Source of the DNA: Trematomus loennbergii
Taxonomy: Eukaryota > Chordata > Actinopteri > Perciformes > Nototheniidae
NCBI GenBank assembly: GCA_012861695.1
Contig: JAAOOA010000330.1
Location: forward strand, 266,001-330,000
Reading direction: 5' to 3'
Length of the DNA: 64,000 nucleotides
The position numbers and the translations under genes are program-made. The stretch's first letter is position 1; the number at the start of each line of letters is the position of its first letter. Shown here piece after piece: positions 1-10,615 of this stretch. The notes beneath the pieces were generated by a model. It had not been told where the DNA came from and ran no database searches. It saw only the letters and a list, made by a program, of their open reading frames with translations.

Positions 1-273
1 AGCGATTTAAAGCAGAAAAAGTTATTCTTTCCCGAGGCCAGACTGATGATAAAGAGCGGACATGATGATAATGCCTCAGTCACATCAGGTTCTGAGAAGA
101 CCTCACGCTGGTATCCCAGTAGGTGGACTAATATATGAGGAAGCAGGCTTTGTATTTGAACTCCACAGGCTCAGATGTGACTCACACCAAGCTTTCAGAC
201 GTCCTCCACCTCTCTATCTCCACCCTTTCCCTCTATCCTCTATCCTCTCCTCTGCCTACAGATTAGTTCCCAG
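1..273. other. Unassigned flank
   Basis: No gene or repeat is recognised here. The open frame that starts in this stretch runs into the MITE that follows and has no domain signature. Confidence 0.5.
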
Positions 274-275
274 TA

Positions 276-1187
276 AGGCCCTGACACACCAGGCAGTCAC
301 CAGAGAACTCGCCGACACCGACAACGACAGTTCCATCGACGAGTTCTCCTGCGTCTTGGCCGTGTGTCGCACTGGAAATCACCGCTTTACAGCCGAGCAC
401 GTACGAACTGCGCATGCGTGAGTGGCAATAACTCTCCTTACCAGCAGGCGGCGGTAGTGTGTATTCGTCATTCAAAAGAGGCAACAACCGGAAGACAGAG
501 AAGAAGAACAGACTGATATAAACAAACAAATAGCGTGTGCGTTCCATTTTCACTCTCGTCCATCGAAAACATGTTTTAGAATATAAAAATACATGAATGA
601 TGAAATGAGCACATAAAGTGCAGACATACTATAAAATCACAGTTAATAGACCTGCATCTGATGATCGCAGTGTTCTGGCGGGTGTGTAGTTTATTGAGTC
701 AGCAATGTAATAATGGTCACTTCTTGCTAAATTTACGATGAGATGAAAAACCGGACTTGACCAAACAAATCACGGAGCTCTCAGCAGAGGACAGCCGGGG
801 ACGCTCCCGCCGATATCAGAGATGTCCCTGCTATGTGTGGGAGGTAAGAGAGGACATTTAAGGGCTATGTTTGATGTCTTTAAGATCACCTGCTGGGGTT
901 TAGCTGCTGTCCTGTGCCTTAAATCGTTTGTTTACGTCCCTCACTTCCGTTTCGCTTCTCATTTGCTAGCTGAACAGCTGATCAGAGTGGTTTCTTGGCC
1001 CGATAGCTTGTGACCAACATTTGGCCGATTCAACATGTTGAATCGGCCATGTGTCGACCGTGAGAGGCCAAATAAGGCGTGTCACGGCCGAGGGTTCGGG
1101 ACACACCAAATTGACTTTGGGTGACAAGGAACGCGTTGTCGCCAGACAACCGAAGACGGCCGAATACGGCCTGGTGTGTCAGGGCCT
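276..1187. mobile_element. Non-autonomous DNA transposon (MITE) with 21-bp perfect terminal inverted repeats
   Basis: The 21 bases at 274-294 (TAAGGCCCTGACACACCAGG plus C) are repeated as an exact reverse complement at 1169-1189. Both ends are flanked by TA (274-275 and 1188-1189), which fits a TA target-site duplication. The interior is CpG-rich near both ends, with many GACA/CCGAC motifs, and encodes no transposase. A PIF/Harbinger assignment is possible but the flanking triplets (TAA left, TTA right) are not identical, so the superfamily is left open. Confidence 0.8.
1022..1049. repeat. 28-bp perfect palindrome inside the MITE
   Basis: The sequence TGGCCGATTCAACA is followed directly by its exact reverse complement, with no spacer. 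It can form a cruciform or a tight hairpin. It lies about 140 bp from the right end of the MITE. Confidence 0.85.
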
Positions 1188-1189
1188 TA

Positions 1190-1764
1190 AGGTGTCATGA
1201 ATGAAGGGCTCTACCTCCCGCCCATTCTCCAAACATGTAGTGAAGAGAAAATAGAGAAAACCTCAGTGCTTCTTTGAAGGTGGTGATCTGAATCTGGGTT
1301 TAAGTGAATCTGAGTGTCGCCTAATTAAATTAATAGATCCTCGAAATGCCTGTACTTGAGTTGTGTCTCTACAGTAGAAAGCAGGGGGAAAGATGGTGGT
1401 TTGCTTGCGGGGGAATATTTGAACTGTACAGTAATGTGAATGTGTCTTGTACAAGCTATTATTTTATTGTTTGAGGAGGACAATACATTTTGTTCACATT
1501 GAGACTTTGGTTATCATATGTCCTTACATCGCTTTGGGGCTCACCTTCGTTTTGACACAGCTCTGTAAACTTGCTTTTGTTCCTCCGTTACTTTCTTCGG
1601 TGTCTTCTATCCACTTCCTGTATTCGGTTCATTATTTGTTTAAAGTGGTTTGCTTGCGGGGGAATATTTGAGCCGATCACTGTTACGGTCACGTATAGGA
1701 ATGTTGCTTAAAATAGATGCGGCCTAGGTGTCTGCAGGTGTCTTTGGATGATTCAAATTGTGTA
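1190..1764. other. Unassigned stretch with a 27-bp direct repeat pair
   Basis: No gene is recognised. The 27 bases at 1396-1422 (starting GTGGTTTGCTTGCGGGGGAA) recur exactly at 1645-1671 in the same orientation, 249 bp apart. This looks like a small local duplication. The segment between has no transposon ends. Confidence 0.6.
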
Positions 1765-1981
1765 TTAACCCTTGTGTGGTGTTCACATTTTGGTTACTCA
1801 GCATGTTCGTGGGTCTGGTGGACCCGCTGCCTTTTTGGGCTTCAATTCAACACAATCAAACTATTCTATATTAAAATACTCAACAGATGTTTACTTCATC
1901 TCAATTACAAGTAATATAAACAGCATATATGGTTAATATTTGCCCTTTACATTTGTTAGATCACATTAATGAAATAAAGTG

Positions 1982-2141
1982 CTACTCTTTTTTTGTAACT
2001 AGCTGATGCTCAATCTCATCCTCTTCTTCAAAGTCACTGTCAGACTGAAACCTCTTCCTCTTCCTCTACATCATCATCAAATGGTTCTCTCTCTTCCAAA
2101 ATCATCTGCAAGGCCCTCTGAGCAGAGAATCGTTTGGCCAT
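1982..2141 (-). pseudogene. piggyBac transposase N-terminal fragment, frameshifted
   Basis: Reading the minus strand from ATG 2141, the protein begins MAKRFSAQRALQMILEE and runs through EREPFDDD into a glutamate run, then stops at 2040. In the next frame an acidic stretch, SDSDFEEEDEIEHQLVTKKE, continues to a stop at 1982. piggyBac/PGBD4-type transposases start with this kind of short Ala/Ile helix followed by Asp/Glu-rich sequence, so I read it as one N-terminus broken by a frameshift. The RNase H-like DDD catalytic core and the C-terminal Cys-rich finger are absent. It lies inside matching piggyBac ends, which supports the call. It cannot make an active enzyme. Confidence 0.7.
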
Positions 2142-2274
2142 CTTGATCAGTGTGATAAGGACCCAAACTGGCGAAGCTTTATTTATTGTGTCTCGCCCCA
2201 AATGTGCAGCTGGGATAGAGTGTGAATAAAATAAAGATTGGTTCCCGCAAGACACAATGCGGAATGTGAGAGCA

Positions 2275-2311
2275 CACATACACACACACCACATACACAC
2301 ACACACACACA

Positions 2312-2404
<93 letters not shown>
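2275..2404. repeat. (CA)n microsatellite, about 130 bp
   Basis: Nearly pure CA dinucleotides with a few interruptions at the left end. It faces the (TG)n tract at 2537-2710 across a 130-bp spacer. Long open frames on both strands here are products of the dinucleotide repeat. Confidence 0.97.
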
Positions 2405-2408
<4 letters not shown>

Positions 2409-2536
2409 CGAACAGTGTGTGGCAGTGACAAGTGTGCACAGGGACGAGGGGAAGCGAAGGGAAGGGGTGTGCTCCAAAAGCCAATGAGAGCTGACAAGCC
2501 TCCCACAGGCTTTCAGCAGCCCAACCAACCCAAAAC

Positions 2537-2712
<176 letters not shown>

Positions 2713-2800
2713 AGACAGGTGCACAGGACCTACAATTTCCACACTTAAGTTAGCCCCGGGTCCAGTGGACCTGAACATCCTGTATGTAATGTAAATGTGT

Positions 2801-2818
2801 GGGGGGGGGGGGGGGGGG
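2801..2818. repeat. Homopolymer of 18 G
   Basis: An uninterrupted run of 18 G lies just inside the right half of the piggyBac element. It has quadruplex potential and is also a place where assembly errors are likely. Confidence 0.9.
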
Positions 2819-3114
2819 TACAGTGGGTGGTCATTGAAAATGTGTTCTGATACATGTTTTTTACAGAAAATGAGCCAAGGCCATTTAGTGTGAGTTTGAA
2901 AAATAATGTATCATATCATTTTTCTTTAGCTAAATAATGAACACGGGTCCCACAGATCCGAACACCATACAAGGGTTAAAGGACAAGAGTACTTCTCCTG
3001 AGTTTTGACATATGCTGCTTTTATTAAAAAATATCATGGATGTCACATTCCTCCACCCTACGTCACATGGGCAAAACGATCTTTTATTTAACTACCACTT
3101 CCAATCAAGTCCAA

Positions 3115-3657
3115 TTTTTCATTTCATTTCAAACCTTTATTTATCCAGGTGTATCCCATTGAGATCATTGATCTCTTTTTCAAGGGAGACCTGCTCAAGT
3201 AGGTTCCACTTGATACAGCATCATTACAGGGATTACAATTTACATAACTATCCACATGAACAGGTACCAACAGCTTCCGATTGAGTAGCATCCAACCGAG
3301 CTTTAAAAACATTGAGTGGCACCAGATTGCTCAGTTTACATTTCAATTGCAGACTATTCCAAGACAGAGGAGCTGCGCATCTAAATGCTATCTTCCCTAA
3401 GACAGTCCTAGCAGTTGGCACATTTAATAAAACCACAGCATGCGATCTCAGGCAGTAGCCACTTACAATTCGCCAAAATCTAGTTTAGGTAAAAGACTGC
3501 GCACATTTAAGTGAATGAAACCCAACCCAGACCTAGAATTAAAATCAGCAGGAGTAGCGATCTGACTACTACTACTGTGCGGTCCAGGGTTAGGCTGTAC
3601 ATTTCCTGATAGCAATAATAACAAGAAAACCAGGCATATTTTCCTCTTAATCGACAC
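3115..3657 (-). mobile_element. L2/CR1-like LINE, internally deleted (ORF start fused to ORF end)
   Basis: On the minus strand the copy starts MSIKRKICLVFLLLLLSG, then NVQPNPGP, and after about 25 residues GFIHLNVRSLLPKLDF. That last motif opens the apurinic-type endonuclease domain of CR1/L2 LINE ORF2. At about 3470 the sequence jumps to the extreme C-terminus (RTVLGKIAFRCAAPLSWNSL, then LVPLNVFKARL), followed by a short 3' UTR and a tail with TGAAA repeats. Endonuclease and reverse transcriptase are deleted, leaving about 540 bp. NPGP resembles the 2A-like peptides described at the start of some non-LTR retrotransposon proteins. The copy is non-functional. Confidence 0.75.
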
Positions 3658-3811
3658 ACATACATTGTCATCTACTTTAGAATCACCGGAAAAGTCTGTG
3701 ATTAGAGCTCAAGAAGCAGTCCTGAAGAACCATCATAGCAGGCAAGTGAAAAAGACAAACATATTTTGTCGAGCAGATTGTCTGTGACAAGGCAACCGGT
3801 AATTGTTTGTG

Positions 3812-4540
3812 CAGTGGCGAGCCGTCAGGGCCCTCTAGGCCCTCTGTGAGGGCCTAAGATATTCCAAAAATAATATTTAAAAACATTAAAAAAATATATT
3901 TTTTTTTAAATATATTTTTTTTTAATATTATTTTTGTTATATTTTTCATTAGTTTTACCGAAAAAAACTTGATTTAATAAAATAACATTTCCAAATAAAT
4001 AAATCCTTTGAATCTGCCTGTTCAGTCTCTGTTTGAATGTCAGTTACTATAGCGGGCCTCTCTGCGATTCACAGAGGGTTGCTATAGTAACTGAATGAGA
4101 GAGTAATGTCAAATGACAGTACAATTGACCAATCATATCTTCCCTCTAAATGGGTGGGTTTTATTATCGCGGACTTTATGACGAGTTCCGCCCGCTGTGA
4201 AACTTTTCTTGTTTCCATAGCAACAACAACTTCCTGTCAACAGCGTGAACTCGCCTTCAAAATAAAAGCATGCCAAATTACACTTAAGACATACAACTGC
4301 AACGAAAGTAACAAACACAATGCAATATCATTTTCAATGTCAAAGAACACAAATTGGGTTCACAGGTGTTGTTTTGTGTGGTAGAGGGTCGCTGTCATTG
4401 ATGCGTTTTGCACCCTGGGCCGTTGTTTTGATATTCCGCTGAAGTATACGCTGTGACGTAATAACTCTTTTTTTTTCTTTTTTTCGACGGAAGGGGTGGG
4501 GGTCAGAGGGCCTAGGTATAAAGCTCACGGCTCGCCACTG
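3812..4540. mobile_element. hAT non-autonomous element, 729 bp, with perfect 8-bp TSD
   Basis: The ends are CAGTGGCGAGCCGT at 3812-3825 and its exact reverse complement at 4527-4540. The duplicated target TGTTTGTG is present at 3804-3811 and 4541-4548. Eight-base duplications and CAGTGGCG ends are typical of hAT. No transposase is encoded. The left half is AT-rich. The segment 4212-4360 is shared with two other elements in the window (32577 and 38026). Confidence 0.92.
4041..4093. repeat. Inverted repeat inside the hAT element
   Basis: CAGTTACTATAGC at 4041-4053 pairs exactly with GCTATAGTAACTG at 4081-4093. The 27-base loop has further short complementarity (CCTCTCTG with CACAGAGG). Confidence 0.8.
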
Positions 4541-4548
4541 TGTTTGTG

Positions 4549-5588
4549 TAACACATCCGAACCTTTGCAGGGGATGCCCACTGCGGGTGGCAGAACAGAC
4601 CTGAATCCAGTAGACTTCTCAGAATGACTAGAGATCTTCTCATTGTCCAAACAGTTAACAGGCACAGCAGAATCACAATGCTGACACTCCCCAAGCATTT
4701 TCAATGGGACGCAACGTCAAAGTGAGTTCTTGATCAAGAAATCAGTCGACTTTTCCCTCCTTTTAACAACCTCACTTAAACATGAGAAGTCTGAATGAAA
4801 ACACCCTTTAACATGATAACATAAAATGTGTTCTACTGTATATGAAAAATGTATTAAGCCTGGTCACCCCACTCACATGCATTTATAATACTAAGTGTAT
4901 GTAAATATTGATTGGACCGTATAAATGTGTAATGCTCTTACTGCATTGTATTGAATGTTAGCTGTCGTTCAAGATTAATGTGTCTGGCAGATATATTTTG
5001 GACACGTGCTAAATTATTCTTTCTTTGCACATTACCTTTTATGCATTTATTTGGAGATACTTCTGACACACTTTTTTAAGGTGATAATGCATACTAGAAT
5101 GTAATAACATAGGGGCATTTTAAAGCTTTTAGCCTTTAATTTCGCCTGTTCGACTTGTCTTGGCTCCTACTTTCACGGCAGGTAGTTCTAGGGAAACTGT
5201 CAAAAAACACAACGGTTAAACCCTCAATGGCAAAAATGCTGGTAAAAGTTTAAGCATTTGACATTTCTGAAGAAACAAATGGACTGTAGGCTCTCTATAT
5301 TATCCATGACATTCAGGAGAGCCAGTCTGACCTTCTGTCACGTAAAGGAAAAGTCATGGAACAGAAGGGGATAAGGTTAGCTGGGGTCCATGGGGAAATT
5401 AAAATGATGAGGGCTTAAGAGGTCCCACTGCTATTCTGATGGAGATTCACCTGATCAATGTGCACCAGGGTCACCAAAGACAAGGGAATTTGTAACCAAA
5501 CAACATGTTAAATGAAAGTCAATGATTGTGAGATTTTGACAGCTGGTCTAAACATTGTCTCTACTGCTATAGGCTAACATTGTGCGCT
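4549..5588. other. Unassigned, probably unique sequence
   Basis: AT-rich sequence with no recognisable exon, RNA gene or repeat end. Stop codons are frequent in all frames. Confidence 0.5.
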
Positions 5589-6000
5589 TACACTGGAAAA
5601 AATGCTAAGTTAAACAATAATGAAAATAAGTTTTAAGTTAAAAAAATCAGCCAATAGAACAAGTGAAATTAGCTTGGTAAGATTTCTTGAAATAAGATGG
5701 GTTATTTAGATAAATCAGATCTTGTAATTAGCTCGGAGAACTTATTTTGAACTATATTTGACCAGAATCAGGAATTGTTGTGTTACAATATAAGCCTCAA
5801 ATGCTCAAAAGTGTTCTGTTTTCTGATGTTAGTTGGTGATTTTCTAATAAATATGTAAAAAAACATGTGTTTCATCTGAGATACAACTCAATATAAGATT
5901 ATTTGACTTAACAAGATGATGCATTGTCTAAAAACAAGACCCGATATCTCACTGCAGTGTTACTTCTGAAGTTATTATGTCTTATAGCAAGTGTAAAGAC

Positions 6001-6857
6001 TAGGGCTGTCAAGTTAACGCGTTAATAACGCGTTAACGCAAAAAAATAATTAACGCCACTAATTATTTTAACGCGATTAACGCATGTGTATTTTTTGTCC
6101 TCGGCCGCCCCGTAGTTTCAGAGCGCATCGAGTTTAAAATACCATCTACAAGCTGATGCTGACAGCCCCGCTCCTGCCGCCCGCTTGTGGCAGACCACAC
6201 TTCCACGCTCACTGGCAGGCCCGGACTGGCCATCGGGAGGACCGGGAGGGTGTGTGTATGTGTGGCGCGACTCGCGCGAGCGAGGCACACCTTACGTGTT
6301 GTTGTTGTTAGCATCTGGTGCTAGCTAGCTGCGCTAACGGATATAAGGAGCTGTTTCAATGACATTTCGCCGACAACTGCGCCGAGCACTTGACTTTATG
6401 CAGGTAGCCAGACAGTGGGACATTGTACGAAAAGTCAGCGCACTCAGCACGGATAGTACGCGCTACATGATTGCAGCGTCCAGGCAGCACACGTTCGAGC
6501 ATATATGCCTTGAGCGGCACATAGCTCCAATGTATGAGGTGTGAACACACACACACACACAGTATTATTGTATGAGAGAGGTTCCAGGTTGAATTGAAGC
6601 GAATATTTGTAATGTTCAGGTTGTTGTGTTTAATATTCATGAGAATATTTGTCATTGTTCAAATGATAATAAACAACATATAAAGCATATTTGTCCACTC
6701 ATATGTTGATAAGAGTATTAAAAACTTGAAAAATATCCCTCTAAGGTACATTTAGAACAGATAAAAAATGTGCGATTAATTTGCGATTAATCGCGATTAA
6801 CTATGGACAATCATGCGATTAATCGCGATTAAATATTTTAATCGACTGACAGCCCTA
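6001..6857 (+). mobile_element. hAT element, 857 bp, with subterminal GCGATTAATC repeats
   Basis: It begins TAGGGCTGTCAAGTTAACGC and ends TGACAGCCCTA, an 11-bp inverted repeat. GTAAAGAC is duplicated at 5993-6000 and 6858-6865, a perfect 8-bp hAT target duplication. The right end holds several copies of GCGATTAATCGCGATTAA, the kind of subterminal motif bound by hAT transposases. The interior includes a relic of transposase coding sequence. Confidence 0.92.
6359..6544 (+). pseudogene. hAT transposase catalytic-domain fragment
   Basis: The 61-residue frame contains WDIVRKVSALSTDSTRYMIA followed by ASRQHTFEHI. This matches the ZBED/hAT pattern in which W.I..KV.....TTDN..NM..A.R....EH surrounds a catalytic aspartate of the RNase H-like fold. 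The usual N after the aspartate is changed and the following PCVAH-type segment is corrupted. No BED finger, no C-terminal dimerisation region and no further catalytic residues follow. It is an internal fragment left by deletion, in the same element as the 6001 and 6857 ends. Confidence 0.65.
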
Positions 6858-6921
6858 GTAAAGACATATTCTGACTAGATATTAGACAAATATACTGGCA
6901 AGATTCGAGTTTTGTAGTGTA

Positions 6922-7535
6922 TATAGAACCTTGCATGCATTGCTGTGAATATTTCATTTAGATCTGTAGAAAATCTATTAAAGCAGCTCCTGTGGTGACA
7001 GCATTATGCCTGCACCCTTTTTCTATTTACCCTGGGGAAGTTAACAGATTGTTAAACCTTCATTATTAGAAGTTCACACTTTTTGCAGAGGCAGTGTTTT
7101 TCTGACGGAAACACAAAGACAGGGGAGTGTGTGTGAAGCCTACAAAGTAAAAAAGGCAGTCTCACGCAGTTATCAGTGTCAGGTGGCTTTTCTACTTTAA
7201 ACTCACCATCCCTTAGAGTTATCTACACATGCTAGGTATACCCTTTGATGGAGTTTATGGTCATAAATAAATAGAGAACAATTCGAGGAAGCTTGCCAGT
7301 TAGCAAACTTGTCATCAGAAGAAGTTTCTGGCGTATGCTCAATATTGTTAACTATTGCTATGCTTCTATCCAGCTCCCTATCATCACTATGCACCAACAA
7401 AACTGCTTAAAAACACAGTTATATTTCCTGAACAGCTTCACCAATGTCTCTCATCTCCACATGTCCAATTTTTATAGAACAGCTGATCTGGATTTAGGAT
7501 TTCTGGGTATTTTTTAACATTTATATTAGGGTAAT
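6922..7535. other. Unassigned sequence
   Basis: No gene, RNA or repeat end recognised. Confidence 0.45.
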
Positions 7536-7539
7536 TTAA

Positions 7540-8029
7540 AGTGGACCTATCATGCTATATTTGAATAATGTAGTGTAGGACCATACCTATATAAGGCATA
7601 TTTATACTTTTTTTTTTTTCAAAATACCAAACAGATCATGCATTTTAGCCATGCCTCATTTCGCTCAATTTGACATTTTTTAGCTCTGTTTTAGCAAGGG
7701 CTGATTCTGTGAGAACAGCACCATCAGCAGGCCTGGCATATGTACTACAGCGTCTCCAGCGCTTTCGAACGGCAATGGCCGTGGCTGTCTCCTCCTGATT
7801 GGTGGAGTTGGCCCAATAGCCGTAGCGCCACCGTCCTGACGTCAGGACAGTGTTCAAATCTGGATCAGTTTTTATCAGATCCGTTGCAGCCCCTTTTTTA
7901 GAGATTTGGGTATGGAGGAAAATAGAGAGGGTTGTGTTTTCTGACACTTGGTGAGTTCCCTGGAACACCGGGGACACATATTCATGTAGAAAAGACGTAC
8001 AAAAGTGCATTTTGCATGATAGGTCCCCT
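7540..8029 (-). mobile_element. TTAA-flanked MITE (family A), copy 1
   Basis: The outer sequence is TTAAAGTGGACCTATCATGC at the left and GCATGATAGGTCCCCTTTAA at the right, both bounded by TTAA (7536-7539 and 8030-8033). A second copy lies in the opposite orientation at 42782-43232. TTAA targets point to piggyBac- or Kolobok-type mobilisation. The minus-strand open frame here is not a gene. A 16-bp palindrome with the cAMP-response core TGACGTCA lies at 7833-7848. Confidence 0.85.
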
Positions 8030-8033
8030 TTAA

Positions 8034-10164
8034 GTAACCAATGCAAACATTCTCTCACGCACCTTTTCATGTAAAGAGCTGCCTCAGAGTCACTGAGACC
8101 TTTTTATAATGTGTTTACTTTTCTTATCTCATATAATACTACAGGCAGGTCTGATGATTATACATTCCAGCAGCTAGAGTAGTACAAGTCAAAACTAAAT
8201 TTACGATCTGTCTACTGGCTTCCCTTTTGGCAACAAATCTGTATTGATTTAAAAAAAATAACTGACTCTTCAAAATGGAAAAGGGCTTAGAATAAAATTG
8301 AACTTCTGCCTACACAGTATCTCTATTCATCTTGTGTTTTAGTACTTGGTTATGATTACAAATAATACACTTTGTGCTACAGTGACTGGTGCGATTCACA
8401 TACTGTCATCCTATTGTTCTACTGCATTGATTAGATCATGTCTTTCTGTTGTAAAACTAGGTTTCGAACAGCATTGAATCGTGTATATACACTTTAATAT
8501 TCCGGGTTTTATGTATGACATGAATACAGTATGAGCAGCATGTGTCAGAGACATGGGGACTGTATTATCCCTGAGGAAAGTGCTGCAGTGTGATTATACA
8601 GCATGTGTGTGACATTTTGTATTCCTATTCAAGTGAGATGTTGACATTTCGTCCATGGTTATGAGACAACTACAAGACATGAGGCTTGTAATGTTTTCAT
8701 TATGCATTACAGCATTTTACATTTATTAAAAATTGCATTATTCTTGCATTTTAAAAGAAGCCAATATATAATTACTACCAGATGCAAAGATTAACGAGAA
8801 TAACAAGGTACATGGATATGTGTATATGTGATTGTATCTCTGATAAAGAGCTATACATGATGCCAACATTTTGATGTTTTCAGACTAATGAAATTAAGAA
8901 AAGCTCTGACACTGTTAACATAAAGAGTTGATGGATTGAATCCTCATATAATGCTGCAACGCCCTGCCCTCTTCTGACAGTTGTAGTAATGAAGAGACTT
9001 TCTTCACAGGCCTATACAGTAGAGTGTCTCTGTGTGAAACATAATGAATGCAACAGGATAAAGAGTTGAACCAAAGCAGCGTGACGGAGGGTTTAAAAGG
9101 CCGGATCTGATCCATGGCGTGGGTACAGAGGAGGAGAAAGTGTCACAGCGTGAGAGGGGAAGTGAGGGGAGACACAGCAAAGCTCCTTTTCCGTCACGGA
9201 TGCAAGTGTGTGTAATGTACGGTATAAATAGAGGCAATAAAGGATAACTAATTGTAAAGATACAGTTGTTTACAGTTAAAAATGTATGTATGAGAATACT
9301 TACAACTGCCTTTGTGGGGACGAGTTTTTGATCATGTGAGGACATTTTAGCAGTGAATCACTTTTACAAAGGGCTGTATGATATTTTGGCAACTTGCACA
9401 TACACACATAAAAAAAAAAAATGTACTCTGGTTGATTAGACAAGTTGATGCATGGGAGGATTATGAAACAATGGTCCCATGTTGGCATTAACACGCATAC
9501 AGTAGGAATATAATATACTGTACAACTTGTGCCCTTTTCACAATGTTTTGACAGTAGGAAGAACACAGGTGCAAATAATACCCTTAGTGATGGCTGAAGT
9601 CATTTTAGCTCCTTCAGTTCAAGAGTCCTGTTCATAGAAATATGATACATTGAACTGTTGGCATCCTATGACTTGAAAAAATGTAATGGAATAAGAAAAT
9701 GGCAGTAATTGTTGTGAATCAAACACACACAGTCTTTAGAGCGGTGGAGGGTACATCTACTGTAAGTGAAAAGTGCCTGCTTCAATGGAAAGGAGAAAGA
9801 ATCAATATTTTAAGACTTGAGGTAATGATTGGAAGGTTAAGATTAGCTCTAGGGTTTGGCTAAGGCACTGTGATCAATAATAGCTATAAATTAAGTGTTA
9901 TAATGGTGCAAGTACTAAGAGCAGCGTTGAATTGAGTCGTGGACCACCATGTGTCATAAAGTGCCAACTGTCTATTTCCATTTAGAGTCCATGCACTAGT
10001 TAAAACGTCTTTAAGTGAGGGGAAGGACACACTATACATTACTTGCAATGGCGAGTTTTAAAACCTGCAAAGACTTGGCTCATTGTTAGACACCACTGAA
10101 TCAAAAACATATATACCTTTCACTTTCCTTTGTGACTTTAATCGAGTCAAATAAAAACTGCAAC
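8034..10164. other. Unassigned 2.1 kb upstream of the candidate 5' exon
   Basis: AT-rich sequence without recognisable exons or transposon ends. A GC-richer patch at about 9090-9200 and TATAAATA at about 9224 are visible, but nothing ties them to a transcript. Confidence 0.4.
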
Positions 10165-10168
10165 TTAA

Positions 10169-10548
10169 AGGTGGGGTAGGTAAGTTTGAGAAACCGGCTC
10201 GAGATACACTTTTTGTTATATTCCATGGAATGCTCTTAACATCCCGATGGCAATGAATATCTAAAGTGCTTTGACAAAAAATCCATAAAAAAATTTCATC
10301 TGTGGAAGCCGTAGTACTGTAAAAAGCACGACCAATTATTTTAGCCGGCCCGGCTAAAATAATTGGATGGCCTACCTGCCTGTCAGCCTTCCATCTGTGC
10401 ACAAACTTATCTCGTGCCCTCATTGGTCATGTGCGCGTTTGTGTGTGTTGGAGGAGGGCTCTGTAAGGAAGTGGCAGATTTTCTCCGGTTGTGTATTTTC
10501 AAATTCTAGCGATCTCGAGCCGGTTTCTCAAACTTACCTACCCTACCT
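10169..10548. mobile_element. TTAA-flanked MITE with 38-bp inverted repeats
   Basis: AAAGGTGGGGTAGGTAAGTT and the following 18 bases are mirrored at the right end with one mismatch. TTAA bounds both sides (10165-10168 and 10549-10552). There is no coding content. The long ends and central palindrome make the whole element foldable. Confidence 0.9.
10332..10366. repeat. 35-bp near-perfect palindrome at the centre of the MITE
   Basis: The 17-base arm CCAATTATTTTAGCCGG (10332-10348) is followed by one base and its exact reverse complement (10350-10366). Confidence 0.9.
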
Positions 10549-10615
10549 TTAAATGAATCTTTTGTACATTGCAACCATCAGAGATCTCCTATCTGCAGGC
10601 GACACCTCACTCCAG

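Larger units (their letters stand above)
5591..6919. mobile_element. Older repeat of the CACTGCAAAAAATG type, split by a hAT insertion
   Basis: The left end is TA-CACTGGAAAAAATGCT at 5589 and the right end is ...TTTTGTAGTG-TA at about 6911-6921. They are imperfect inverted repeats with TA flanks. The text resembles an abundant fish repeat with 'cttgaaataag' phrases. The continuity of the two halves is shown by the duplicated GTAAAGAC either side of the insertion at 6001-6857. Confidence 0.55.

Noticed and set aside
1396..1671. Direct repeat pair as LTRs of a tiny retroelement
   Set aside because: Only 27 bp long, without TG...CA ends, primer-binding site or polypurine tract.
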